Of a DNA stretch of 64,000 nucleotides, positions 1-8,889 are shown piece after piece. The notes under the pieces are model-generated. The model ran no database searches, had not been told where the DNA came from, and worked only from the letters and a program-made list of their open reading frames with translations. The number at the start of each line of letters is the position of its first letter. Positions within the stretch are counted from its first letter, which is position 1. This DNA comes from Halolactibacillus miurensis. Lineage in GTDB: Bacteria; Bacillota; Bacilli; Bacillales; Amphibacillaceae. The position numbers and the translations under genes were made by a program. The stretch covers positions 124,001 to 188,000 of the forward strand of contig NZ_FPAI01000003.1 of assembly GCF_900116255.1 (NCBI RefSeq), read 5' to 3'.

Positions 1-50
1 CAAGTTACGCTATCGTTTTATTAAAAAATCCAGTTATAACGTTACACATA

Positions 51-1496
51 TTAACTCAATTCAAATGATAAAAAATCCAACACTCCTTCCCCTATAAACA
101 TAAAATATAGCGCTACTATACCTTCAACATTTTCTAATTCTCTAGACGAAAACCAAGAAAATTCCTCACATGATTTCACATCAATTGCCGTCATTTGTTT
201 ACCATTTAGTTCCGTACTAACGAGGATTTTTCCATTCATTTTAGATTTTACCTTTATTGCTAGCTTATTTAAGTTCATCATGTTAAAGTACTTAAATCCA
301 ACCACACTTCCATCATGCATATTCGCAATATATTGGATAGGTCTGTCCTCGCCGTCTTGTTTTGTTTCTGTTATATAAGGCTGTCGATATTTGTTTAAAA
401 TCGCCCATGGACGGTAACGATTCGCACCTTTATCTGACATAAGTACACTAGCGATTCTCGCCTCATATTCACCTTGACCTAATAACGGTCCATTATTTAA
501 TCCACAGCTTGTCATCTCCACTTGATCAATCGAGCCATTTGAATTAATGGTTATTTTCTCTGCACATGCTTGACGTGAAAACATATGACCATTGGTATGT
601 CGGTGATAAAACACATACCATTGATTGTTTATTTCGACTAAACTGCCATGGTTATTGCCATAATAATATTCTGCTTGTCTGTCTTGTTGGTCAACGTCTA
701 TATTACCGTTACTAATGATCGTGCCACCAAAAACGAAATCTCGATCAGGATAATCACTGATGGCATAACAGAGTTCGTGTTCATGAATCGATGAATAGAT
801 AAAGTAATAGCGCTCACCCATCTTTCTCATCGAACTCGCCTCGAAAAACGCGTGATTGTTAAAGCTTGTATCTTTAGCGTCAGAGACTTGAGGCACGATT
901 AATGCCGGACCTGATTTAACCGTCAGCATATCTTTTTCTAACTCAAAAACATACGCACCAACCATCCGTCTGCCTTTTGATAACAGCCTTAAAGGTGAGG
1001 TTTTCTTTGGTGCAAATCCTGAATAGAGGTACACGCGTTCATCGTCAACAAATATGCCCGGATCAAATTGAAAGACATCGCCTGTTTGTTTGCCGACAAT
1101 GTTACCGTCAGGATATTTTACGTGCCCGTAAAATTCAAAAGGTCCCGTAGGTGTTTCGCTTTTGGCGACAGACATGACACCAGAAAAACCTAATGTATAG
1201 TAGAGATAATACTGTCCATCAGGTCCTTTCGCGATATCTGGCGCAAACATATTCTTTTTTCCTGTTTTGTTGTGTGGATCTTGATTCTTTTTGTATATGA
1301 TACCCTCATATCGCCAACTTGCTAAATCATCGATTGGGGCAGACCACGTCACATAATCATTCTCACAAAAGGCTTTGCCATTAAACTGATCATGTGAACC
1401 ATAAACATACACACGGTCACCAAATACATACGGCTCTCCATCAGGTATATACTCATCACTTGGAAGGTAAGGATTAAACGCTTGTTTCTTCATCAT
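51..1496 (-). CDS. GH43-family glycoside hydrolase (arabinosidase/xylosidase type)
   Basis: A 481-aa protein with no signal peptide, so probably cytoplasmic. The N-terminal 330 residues look like a GH43 five-bladed propeller. Asp19 in IPDGEPYVFGDRVYVYGS fits the general base, Asp87 in NMFAPDIAKG the pKa modulator, and Glu219 in FFEASSM the general acid. The last 130 residues look like a small beta-sandwich accessory domain of the CBM6 kind. GH43 enzymes remove arabinose, xylose or galactose units; the substrate cannot be told from sequence. It is the last gene of the five-gene operon and its ATG overlaps the upstream stop codon as TAATG, which implies translational coupling. A second ATG follows directly, so the start is uncertain by one codon. 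No terminator is visible in the 50 bases left of it. Confidence 0.85.
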   Translation of the reverse strand: MMKKQAFNPYLPSDEYIPDGEPYVFGDRVYVYGSHDQFNGKAFCENDYVTWSAPIDDLASWRYEGIIYKKNQDPHNKTGKKNMFAPDIAKGPDGQYYLYYTLGFSGVMSVAKSETPTGPFEFYGHVKYPDGNIVGKQTGDVFQFDPGIFVDDERVYLYSGFAPKKTSPLRLLSKGRRMVGAYVFELEKDMLTVKSGPALIVPQVSDAKDTSFNNHAFFEASSMRKMGERYYFIYSSIHEHELCYAISDYPDRDFVFGGTIISNGNIDVDQQDRQAEYYYGNNHGSLVEINNQWYVFYHRHTNGHMFSRQACAEKITINSNGSIDQVEMTSCGLNNGPLLGQGEYEARIASVLMSDKGANRYRPWAILNKYRQPYITETKQDGEDRPIQYIANMHDGSVVGFKYFNMMNLNKLAIKVKSKMNGKILVSTELNGKQMTAIDVKSCEEFSWFSSRELENVEGIVALYFMFIGEGVLDFLSFELS

Positions 1497-2512
1497 TAAT
1501 TAAACCCAATCACTTTTTGCGAGATCTTATAAGCCATGACACTAATCATTCGCCCGACTTTACCCGGTAGATTAATCAACCTGCCCATCAATCCATATTT
1601 AAGATTGACGTATAGCTCAACATTTTCTTGTTTCACATAACGCATGAGTTCACGCTTTTTCCGTAAGTTTTCTTTCGTGCCTGATTTAATCAATAAAATA
1701 GCGGAAATTACCGTGACAATTTCTAAGTGTTTCAACATGTAATCGCGTAACCGTTCATTGTGTATCGTATCTAAATCAATCGCCTCTAACATCAAATGAT
1801 TAACTTTAAGTTGCTGATCAATTCGGCGAATCATCACACTTTCATTGACTGATTGATCACTTCTACCAATGAAATATCGGTAGAAGTCAACATCAAGATA
1901 AAACAACCGTGTGGCATGAGGGAGCGGTGTGTAGACATACAGATTATCAACATAAAACGTATGCTTTGGCAACGTCAGATTCGCTTCTCGTAATAGATTT
2001 GTCCGGTAAATCATCGCATGCATCATCATGAATTGCCCTTTTTTAAACGGTTTAACCTCATCCCATGAAAATATTTTATCTTTTGGTAACACGTTGTCAT
2101 AACGCATCACTTTACGATACTTACTTCCTTGTTTCTCATAAACAAAATTACTGATGAGTAAATCAATCGTCCCGGTCGTTCCAGAAAATGTCTTTAGTGT
2201 GTCAAGTAGTTTAAGGTAAGCCCTAGTATCGACCCAGTCATCGCTATCGACGACTTTAAAATAAAGACCCGTCGCATGTTTAAGACCGGTGTTAATCGCC
2301 TCACCATGTCCGCCGTTTGCTTGATGGATAGCCGTAACGACCCCTGGATACTTGGCTGCATAGTGAGTCGCAATCGCTTCTGTTTCATCAGTTGAACCAT
2401 CGTTAATGAGCAGAATCTCAACATCTTCTCCACCTACCACAAGTGATTCAATCGCGTAGTGCATATAACTTTCCGAGTTGTAGCAAGGAATAATAATAGA
2501 TAATAGTTTCAT
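1496..2512 (-). CDS. GT2-family glycosyltransferase
   Basis: A 338-aa protein with a GT-A fold start: LSIIIPCYNSESY at residues 4-16, LLINDGSTDET near 35-44, and the nucleotide-sugar and metal-binding DSDDW motif at about 89-93. No clear membrane segment is seen, only a basic C-terminus rich in hydrophobic residues, so it probably sits at the inner membrane face. GT2 enzymes transfer sugars to lipid, protein or polysaccharide acceptors; donor and acceptor are not known here. It follows the GtrA-like gene by 12 nt and overlaps the GH43 gene by one nucleotide. A GT2 plus GtrA pair usually works on surface glycans, which is unexpected inside an operon of glycosidases. Confidence 0.85.
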   Translation of the reverse strand: MKLLSIIIPCYNSESYMHYAIESLVVGGEDVEILLINDGSTDETEAIATHYAAKYPGVVTAIHQANGGHGEAINTGLKHATGLYFKVVDSDDWVDTRAYLKLLDTLKTFSGTTGTIDLLISNFVYEKQGSKYRKVMRYDNVLPKDKIFSWDEVKPFKKGQFMMMHAMIYRTNLLREANLTLPKHTFYVDNLYVYTPLPHATRLFYLDVDFYRYFIGRSDQSVNESVMIRRIDQQLKVNHLMLEAIDLDTIHNERLRDYMLKHLEIVTVISAILLIKSGTKENLRKKRELMRYVKQENVELYVNLKYGLMGRLINLPGKVGRMISVMAYKISQKVIGFN

Positions 2513-2524
2513 ACAATCACAACC

Positions 2525-3163
2525 TTATCTTTCTTTTGTTTCTTCAGGTACTTGTTTAAAGATAATTTTAAAGATTGGATAAAAGACCCAGAATGAAATG
2601 GCCGCATTAATCACCATTGTAATAATATCAGCGAGCGTCTCTCCTGTTTGCCCTAAGCCCCATGTATTCATGAATAGGTCGTAAATCGGTGCCTTATAAA
2701 ACCCTTGTGCTGCGGCTGCGCCGATCGTGATTAAGATATACGCAATTACATACCAAAACGCCGCCACCCATGGATTCGTATTCGATTTAAAGGTAATATT
2801 TCGCTGAGCAAAGAAGTTAATAATCTGTGCCACCGCAATACTAATTTGAACCGCTAAAAAGTAAGCTAAACCGCCACCTCCGCCGTCAGCTAAAGCACCA
2901 GCTGGGTAGTCAAAAATATAATAGGCACTACCATCCACACTCTGACCGACTTGCCAGATTTGAAAATCGGTAAAAATTAAGGCTGTATCCGCAAACCAAC
3001 TTCTTAACAACGGCATTAACACAATCTGTAAGACCGTCACACCATTACTCAATAAGAAAAACACGAGAAACTGCGCGGTATTTGGATGGTTTTCTTTAAA
3101 ATTCGTCCAAAACTGAAGTGGCTTTGCCCCTTCTTTCTCTTTTTTAATGTAGTCAGCACTCAT
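2525..3163 (-). CDS. GtrA-like polytopic membrane protein
   Basis: A 212-aa protein with about four membrane segments (roughly residues 30-55, 95-120, 130-155 and 175-200) and the GtrA-type stretch AQIINFFAQRNITFKS in the middle. GtrA proteins are thought to help move polyprenyl-linked sugars across the membrane. The loop between the first two segments holds a run of five glycines. The reading frame is open further up to 3241, but the ATG at 3161-3163 has an AAAGGAG ribosome binding site 8-9 nt upstream, so that start is chosen. It precedes the GT2 gene by 12 nt, consistent with a flippase-transferase pair. The family call is good; the substrate is unknown. Confidence 0.75.
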   Translation of the reverse strand: MSADYIKKEKEGAKPLQFWTNFKENHPNTAQFLVFFLLSNGVTVLQIVLMPLLRSWFADTALIFTDFQIWQVGQSVDGSAYYIFDYPAGALADGGGGGLAYFLAVQISIAVAQIINFFAQRNITFKSNTNPWVAAFWYVIAYILITIGAAAAQGFYKAPIYDLFMNTWGLGQTGETLADIITMVINAAISFWVFYPIFKIIFKQVPEETKER

Positions 3164-3291
3164 TTTACTGCTCCTTTGTTGTATAAGTCTAGTATTTTTT
3201 AAATAACTTGCATCCCTGTCGTTCACTTTTAGATCACACACTTATTGACATTGGCCATGTCTCGTATGATGACCTATAGTTTGATTAATTT

Positions 3292-3321
3292 TTTAGCGGC
3301 ACTCAATTGAGTACCGCTAAA
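3292..3321 (-). other. Intercistronic hairpin between GH3 and gtrA-like genes
   Basis: TTTAGCGG at 3292-3299 pairs with CCGCTAAA at 3314-3321. Inside is the 12-nt palindrome ACTCAATTGAGT, separated from the outer stem by one mismatch. On the minus transcript it is followed by A-rich sequence rather than a U-tract, so it is not a normal terminator. It may stabilise the upstream mRNA or bind a regulator. Confidence 0.5.
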
Positions 3322-3351
3322 TGAGCTGATAAATATAGTTAGCTAATTAAA

Positions 3352-6210
3352 TTAAGCAACGTCTCGTTTTTTACTGTTTTTGAATACAAAGTAGAAAGCT
3401 AATACAATGGCTAGGCCAATAAGAATATTGACATAGATAGAAATTGTCACCCATTGCGGTGTTTCATCACTCATACCTGCATCCATCGCGCGACTATTTG
3501 CTGTTGTGTAAAGAATATTTTTAGAGGCGTCTCTAAGTGCCCACTGCGTATCAATGCCCGTAGCATCAAACTCAGGTACACCATAAGGTGCAACACCCGT
3601 AAGCAATAAGTCATTACCATTTCTAATCGCTTGTTGTGCACTCATATAAGGTGTGTCATCAATAATATACATATCGGTAATAACTGTCCCTTTAAAGCCC
3701 CACTCATTACGTAATACTTCGTTTAATAAACCATTGCTGGCACCGGCCCAAGTCGTTCCGATACTGTTAAAGGCAGACATCGCTCCCATAGCGCCACCTT
3801 CTTTTACAGCAAGTTCAAATGGTTCTAAATAAATTTCACGAATGGCTTGTTCATGACTCCAAGTTAAGACGCCTAATTGACGATTTTTTTCTTGGTCATT
3901 GAGCGCAAAGTGTTTCATATAAACAACGCCACCATTATCTTGGTACCCTTTGATCGCATTTGCCGCCATTTTACCTGAAAGTAATGGATCTTCAGAATAA
4001 TACTCAAAGTTACGTCCGGCAAATCCCGTACGGTGAAGGTTAATACCAGGCGCATACCATCCTGTTACGCCATACACTTCTGCTTCAGCTCCAATGGCTT
4101 GTCCCATTTCTTCAGCAAGCACAAGGTTCCACGTGGAGGCTACCATCACTTGTGACGGGAATGGAATCCCTGATGCTCCAGTAGCAGATACAAACGAACT
4201 AATACCCGCTGGTCCATCATAATCTACTGTCCCTGGTTTTTCTACAGATTCTAATTCAACGGTTTTATAACCACCATTTAATACAAGTGATTCCATATCT
4301 TCAACGGATAGTTGATTTAAAAGTTCTTCCCAGCGTTCATCGTCATAATCTACACCGGTAAACTCCTCTAATGTCAATCCGTTGTCTTCTCCAGTTATCG
4401 GTGCTTCATCGTGTTCACGCTCAGTAATATCATAACGCACATCATTGACCATGCTTATAAAGGCTTCATCTACTAGTGTTCCTTTTACTTCAACGACGTC
4501 GCCTTCTTCTGTCGTAATCTCAAATACGTCGTTTTGATTTACTTCATCGATATTTTCAAATCCGTTTTCTCTAGACAGATACGTTTCAATACTGCCTTCT
4601 CCTGTCACATCTTCATCAAATTGATTGGTTGCCACTTGTTGATCTGTTTCACGAGCTGTTTCATCAAAGACTGTTTCACTGAGTGTTTTTGAACTTACAT
4701 CAGCGATTTTTTCATGTGAGTTACGCATTAACATTAAGTCATACTCACCAGATTCTAAAACATATGCCCCATTGTCGCTATAGACTTTGTTTGAATCGTA
4801 TGAAGCCATATCATCTACGTTAAATGACAAGGTCACAACTTGTGATGCACCTGGTTCAATCACGTCTGTCTTCACAAATGCGCCAAGGTCAACAACTGAT
4901 TTTTCAATATTGCCTGTGTAAGGCGCTGAATAATAGAGTTGAACAACATCTTTTCCGGCCATTTCTCCCGTATTGGTTACTTCAACGTCAACCGTCACTT
5001 CTGAGTCATCCCATACGAGTGAACCAGACACGACTTCTTGTTCGAAAGTCGTATAGCTTAACCCATGTCCAAAGGGATACATAACTTTTTGTTCGTAATT
5101 GATGGCCCCTTCTGCAGCTGCCGTTTCATAATAACGGTAACCAACGTAAATACCTTCGGCATAATTAATATACTTAAGTGGTACATTCTCTTGATCATAA
5201 GCTTGTGAGAAGCTACCATCTGAATTTTCTACAACATAGCTAAAGTCACCAAAGTTTTTAGCTGCCGGTGCATCAAATAAATCTGTCGCATATAGATCAA
5301 CCGTGCGACCTGATGGGTTGATTGTACCTGCAAGCACTTTTCCTAATGAACCAAAACCACTTTGTCCTGGTCCAGCAATATTAATAACACTCTTCACTTG
5401 TTCATACTCTCTTGTCCAGTCTAATTCAAACGTATTAGCACTGTTCACAACAACGATAATATTATCAAAGTTGGCTGTAACAACTTCAACCATATCTCTT
5501 TCTCTGTTACTGAGTTCTAAATAGTGTTTATCTGGATCTAGATCATCTTCATTCCCGAATTTTTGTCCTGCCCCAAACATCCCCGCATCAGGATCAAATG
5601 TATCAGGACCATCAAGGACATCTGGTAAGTCAGCGCCTTCTCCACCTGAACGAGAAATGAAGATGACAGCTGTGTCTGAAAATTCTTTTGCTTGATTGAT
5701 TCTGTCTTCAGTGTAAAAGTCACTAGCGACAGGTTCTGGAACAGACCAATCCTGGCCATCCATAAGTACAAGCGGTCTTTCAATGCCTGTTGCTACATAA
5801 TCATCATATAACGATTGATTCACTTCAATACCCGCATCTTTAAATCCATCTAAAGGCGTAATAGCTGTAGAGGCATCTGTGCCACCTGAACCTGTACCAC
5901 CATAGATAGGATTAGTAAAACTCCAACCAAATACGTTTACTTTTGCCCCATCTGCTAATGGAAGGGCATTATCATCATTTTGTAATAAAATAATACCTTC
6001 ATCCGCGATTTTTTCTGCTACTTCTTTAGATTCATCTCTTACGGCGACGGCTTCTGGACTAGTAATATCTAGCTCATCAAAGTACGCTGTAATGACATCT
6101 GAATAATAATTTAGAGCAATATTGGCACCAATGACAATGATCACTAACACCGATAATATCGTACTCCATACCGTTCGAAACTTTTTCTTACTCATTTTTT
6201 TCTTTTCCAT
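3352..6210 (-). CDS. Circularly permuted, membrane-anchored GH3 beta-glycosidase
   Basis: A 952-aa GH3 protein with reversed domain order. After a membrane segment at about 12-34 comes the GH3 C-terminal domain (about 65-400), starting with the EGIILLQNDDNALPL motif and holding the likely acid/base Glu191 in RSGGEGAD. A fibronectin-III-like domain follows (about 405-500, AGKDVVQLYYS). The TIM-barrel domain comes last (about 640-880), with GRNFEYYSEDP, MKHFALNDQE and the likely nucleophile Asp846 in GTVITDMY. A second membrane segment lies at 921-944, before a basic tail. Both catalytic residues are present, so it should be active. The basic N- and C-termini suggest the body lies outside the cell with both ends inside. 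Permuted GH3 enzymes are known from Ruminococcus and Butyrivibrio. AAGGAGG lies 10 nt before the ATG. Substrate unknown. Confidence 0.88.
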   Translation of the reverse strand: MEKKKMSKKKFRTVWSTILSVLVIIVIGANIALNYYSDVITAYFDELDITSPEAVAVRDESKEVAEKIADEGIILLQNDDNALPLADGAKVNVFGWSFTNPIYGGTGSGGTDASTAITPLDGFKDAGIEVNQSLYDDYVATGIERPLVLMDGQDWSVPEPVASDFYTEDRINQAKEFSDTAVIFISRSGGEGADLPDVLDGPDTFDPDAGMFGAGQKFGNEDDLDPDKHYLELSNRERDMVEVVTANFDNIIVVVNSANTFELDWTREYEQVKSVINIAGPGQSGFGSLGKVLAGTINPSGRTVDLYATDLFDAPAAKNFGDFSYVVENSDGSFSQAYDQENVPLKYINYAEGIYVGYRYYETAAAEGAINYEQKVMYPFGHGLSYTTFEQEVVSGSLVWDDSEVTVDVEVTNTGEMAGKDVVQLYYSAPYTGNIEKSVVDLGAFVKTDVIEPGASQVVTLSFNVDDMASYDSNKVYSDNGAYVLESGEYDLMLMRNSHEKIADVSSKTLSETVFDETARETDQQVATNQFDEDVTGEGSIETYLSRENGFENIDEVNQNDVFEITTEEGDVVEVKGTLVDEAFISMVNDVRYDITEREHDEAPITGEDNGLTLEEFTGVDYDDERWEELLNQLSVEDMESLVLNGGYKTVELESVEKPGTVDYDGPAGISSFVSATGASGIPFPSQVMVASTWNLVLAEEMGQAIGAEAEVYGVTGWYAPGINLHRTGFAGRNFEYYSEDPLLSGKMAANAIKGYQDNGGVVYMKHFALNDQEKNRQLGVLTWSHEQAIREIYLEPFELAVKEGGAMGAMSAFNSIGTTWAGASNGLLNEVLRNEWGFKGTVITDMYIIDDTPYMSAQQAIRNGNDLLLTGVAPYGVPEFDATGIDTQWALRDASKNILYTTANSRAMDAGMSDETPQWVTISIYVNILIGLAIVLAFYFVFKNSKKRDVA

Positions 6211-6286
6211 TTCTGTATAGCCTCCTTAGATATATGTGTATAGGAAGTAAATGAGCTATTTAAAAGCTAATGATAATAGCTTTACT

Positions 6287-8689
6287 TCATTTTTTAAGTT
6301 GTTTTCGACCTTTGACTACTTCTTTGATGCCTTTAAAGAACTGACCATTAATCGCCGTTAACATCCCGTCAACCATCGGCATATTAATTGCTCCACCCGT
6401 CATTCTGGCATAACCTCTAAACGGCATATGATACACCGACATCATAATCAAGTTCGCCGTCTCACGCTTACCCATCTTCCAAAGGAAAGTATGCGCGAAA
6501 GTCACCAGACGGTAACTGAATCGTCCAATCCAACCTTTCGAATAGCGACACTGACTAATCGTGTCATTATAGCCTAATGGTTGTGATCTGTCCCAAGTTG
6601 ATTTTGGAATCGGTCTTCCAATCAAGGCTTCAAATGCCGCATCACTGATCTCACGTATGTTGCCTGTATAATAAGGCGCTAACACTTTTTCATCATATGG
6701 ATGGGCATTGACTGATCCTTCAATGTCTATCGTCGTCATTAACTGAATCGTCTCACTAGATGACGCAATCATGAGTTGATACGTGCCCGCTTCTTTTTCC
6801 CACTTATTCGTGCTGACGTTAAAGTATCTAAACGTATAGTCATCAAAATCAATCGTGACTTCTTTTGTTTCATTCGGGAATAAATGGACTTTCTTAAACC
6901 CTTTAAGCTCTTTATTCGGTCTAAAGATCCGACTCGATTCTTTTCCAACATAGAGTTGAACGACTTCTTTTCCAGCCACGCCACCCGTATTGGTTAATTT
7001 GACCGTGACACCGGTATCAGTAACGGATACATCTTCATACTTAAAGGTCGTATAACTTAGGCCATAACCATAAGGGAACCTAACGTTAACATCCGCTGAA
7101 TCATAGTAACGATAACCGATAAATGGACCTTCACGATACTCAACACTCACTTCTTTACCTGGGAAGTAGTGATACGTTGGTGTATCTTCGTAGCGAATCG
7201 GGTAGGACTCTGATAATTTCCCTGACGGGTTTGTTTTCCCTGTTAAAATATTCAGCATCGCCTTAGCCCCTGCTTGACCACTTAAATACCCGTGGACAAG
7301 ACCTTTCACGTCATCAACAAACGGTAATTCCACGGCCGAACCACATGAAAGCACCACGACAATGTTCGGATTCACAGTCTTTACTGCTTGGACTAAGTCA
7401 AGTTGATTTGAAGGAATCTTCATATCACTTCGATCAAGGCCTTCCGCTTCTGTTACTTCATCAAGACCTAAATAGAGTAAAATCACATCAGCTTCTTTGG
7501 CAAGTTGCTGCGCTTGTTTAAGTTTCTTCTGATCTTTTTTCCCGTAACGATTAAAGCCTGGCGCATAACCGACAACATCTAAATCGTATCGTTTAACCGC
7601 TTCCAATGTTGTTTCAAGTTCAGTCGGATTAACAACCGATGAACCGGCCCCTTGATAACGCGGGGTATAAGCAAAGTCACCAATGATCGCGAGCTTTTCT
7701 GTTTTCTTTAACGGCAAAATATTGCCCTCGTTTTTTAATAAGACGATAGACTCTTCTGCCACCTTCTCAGCGAAAGCGTGATGACCTTTTACGTCAATTG
7801 TTGCTTTGTCTCTGGCTAGTGCTTCGTTTGTTGTTAACATTAACTCTAAGAGTCGATCAACGGCCGTATCTAAGATTTCCTCTTCGATCACGCCTGTTTG
7901 TACAGCCTTTATAATGTCTTGGACTGTCTCACCATTGGCCGTTGGCATTTCAAGCTCATTTCCTGCGATTAAGCCTTTCACTCGGTCATTACTACCGCCC
8001 CAGTCGGTGACAACGACACCATCAAAGCCAAATTCCTCACGTAAAATCTCTTGCATGAGGTGTCGATGTTCATTTGTGTAGTCACCGTTTAACTTATTGT
8101 AAGACGACATTACCGTCTTCACATCACCTTCTTTGATGGCGATTTCAAAAGCGGTTAAGTATATTTCACGTAACGTACGTTCATCCACAATCGTATCAAT
8201 CGACATCCGGCGTTCTTCTTGATTGTTCACCGCAAAGTGTTTCACACAAGCAGAGACCCCTTGAGACTGAATCCCGCGAATGTAGGCCGCTGATAATTTG
8301 CCGGCTTGATAAGGATCTTCACTGAAATATTCGAAATTACGCCCACATAGCGGATTTCGTTTCATGTTAATACCAGGGCCAAGCAGCACATTAACGCCTT
8401 GTGCATGTGCTTCTCTACCGAGATGTTCCCCGATTTTTTCACCGAGTTCGGTATCCCAGCTATTAGCTACTGTTGCAGCAGTTGGAAAACACGTCGCTGG
8501 AACGCTTTCATTTAATCCTAAGTGATCGGCAGCGGCCGCTTGCTTTCTAATCCCGTGCGGGCCATCCGCAAGAAAGATACTGTCAACACCTAAGCGTGCA
8601 ATGCTTTCTGTTTCCCAGAAGTTTTTCCCTGACATCAACGATGCCTTTTCTTCGAGTGTCATTTGTTCAACTAATTGTTTATGTTTCAT
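6287..8689 (-). CDS. GH3 beta-glucosidase, canonical domain order
   Basis: An 800-aa protein with no signal peptide, likely cytoplasmic. The TIM barrel comes first, with FLADGPHGIRKQ at 39-50, CGRNFEYFSEDP at 115-126, CVKHFAVNNQEER at 148-160 and nucleophile Asp229 in VVVTDWGG. The alpha/beta sandwich follows, with EAEGLDRSD holding the probable acid/base Glu. A fibronectin-III-like domain (AGKEVVQLYVGK) comes next, and then about 120 extra residues ending in a basic tail. It releases terminal beta-linked glucose or related sugars from oligosaccharides. It is the first gene of the operon, and the permuted GH3 follows after 76 nt. Having two GH3 enzymes side by side, one cytoplasmic and one membrane-tethered, suggests staged breakdown of one glycan. 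AGAGGGAAAAGAG precedes the ATG. Confidence 0.92.
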   Translation of the reverse strand: MKHKQLVEQMTLEEKASLMSGKNFWETESIARLGVDSIFLADGPHGIRKQAAAADHLGLNESVPATCFPTAATVANSWDTELGEKIGEHLGREAHAQGVNVLLGPGINMKRNPLCGRNFEYFSEDPYQAGKLSAAYIRGIQSQGVSACVKHFAVNNQEERRMSIDTIVDERTLREIYLTAFEIAIKEGDVKTVMSSYNKLNGDYTNEHRHLMQEILREEFGFDGVVVTDWGGSNDRVKGLIAGNELEMPTANGETVQDIIKAVQTGVIEEEILDTAVDRLLELMLTTNEALARDKATIDVKGHHAFAEKVAEESIVLLKNEGNILPLKKTEKLAIIGDFAYTPRYQGAGSSVVNPTELETTLEAVKRYDLDVVGYAPGFNRYGKKDQKKLKQAQQLAKEADVILLYLGLDEVTEAEGLDRSDMKIPSNQLDLVQAVKTVNPNIVVVLSCGSAVELPFVDDVKGLVHGYLSGQAGAKAMLNILTGKTNPSGKLSESYPIRYEDTPTYHYFPGKEVSVEYREGPFIGYRYYDSADVNVRFPYGYGLSYTTFKYEDVSVTDTGVTVKLTNTGGVAGKEVVQLYVGKESSRIFRPNKELKGFKKVHLFPNETKEVTIDFDDYTFRYFNVSTNKWEKEAGTYQLMIASSSETIQLMTTIDIEGSVNAHPYDEKVLAPYYTGNIREISDAAFEALIGRPIPKSTWDRSQPLGYNDTISQCRYSKGWIGRFSYRLVTFAHTFLWKMGKRETANLIMMSVYHMPFRGYARMTGGAINMPMVDGMLTAINGQFFKGIKEVVKGRKQLKK

Positions 8690-8791
8690 CTCTTTTCCCT
8701 CTTTTTATATCTCGTATTTTCACCTGCCATTTGTACACCTTAACGTTAAAGCATGTTCAACATGATGGTTATAATTTAACATGAATTTAAG

Positions 8792-8801
8792 TAAGCGCTT
8801 A
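8792..8801 (-). promoter_or_regulatory. cre-like palindrome upstream of the GH3 operon
   Basis: TAAGCGCTTA is a perfect 10-bp palindrome about 100 bp upstream of the first GH3 gene. It matches the core of catabolite-responsive elements bound by CcpA, although the outer bases fit the full consensus poorly. Repression by preferred sugars is inferred. Confidence 0.4.
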
Positions 8802-8854
8802 TCATTCTTCATGAACGTCACGTTTTTTTACATAAACGACATCTAAGTGCCCAT

Positions 8855-8885
8855 AGAAAAAGACTATTCGCCGTTGAATAGTCTT
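8855..8885 (-). terminator. Terminator of the two-component operon
   Basis: AAGACTATTC at 8860-8869 pairs perfectly with GAATAGTCTT at 8876-8885, and the minus transcript then runs into TTTTTC. It lies directly after the kinase stop codon and separates that operon from the GH3 operon. Confidence 0.85.
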
Positions 8886-8889
8886 GTCA

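Noticed and set aside
4824-5524. Plus-strand frames inside the permuted GH3 gene
   Set aside because: Shadow frames opposite a conserved gene, without ribosome sites.
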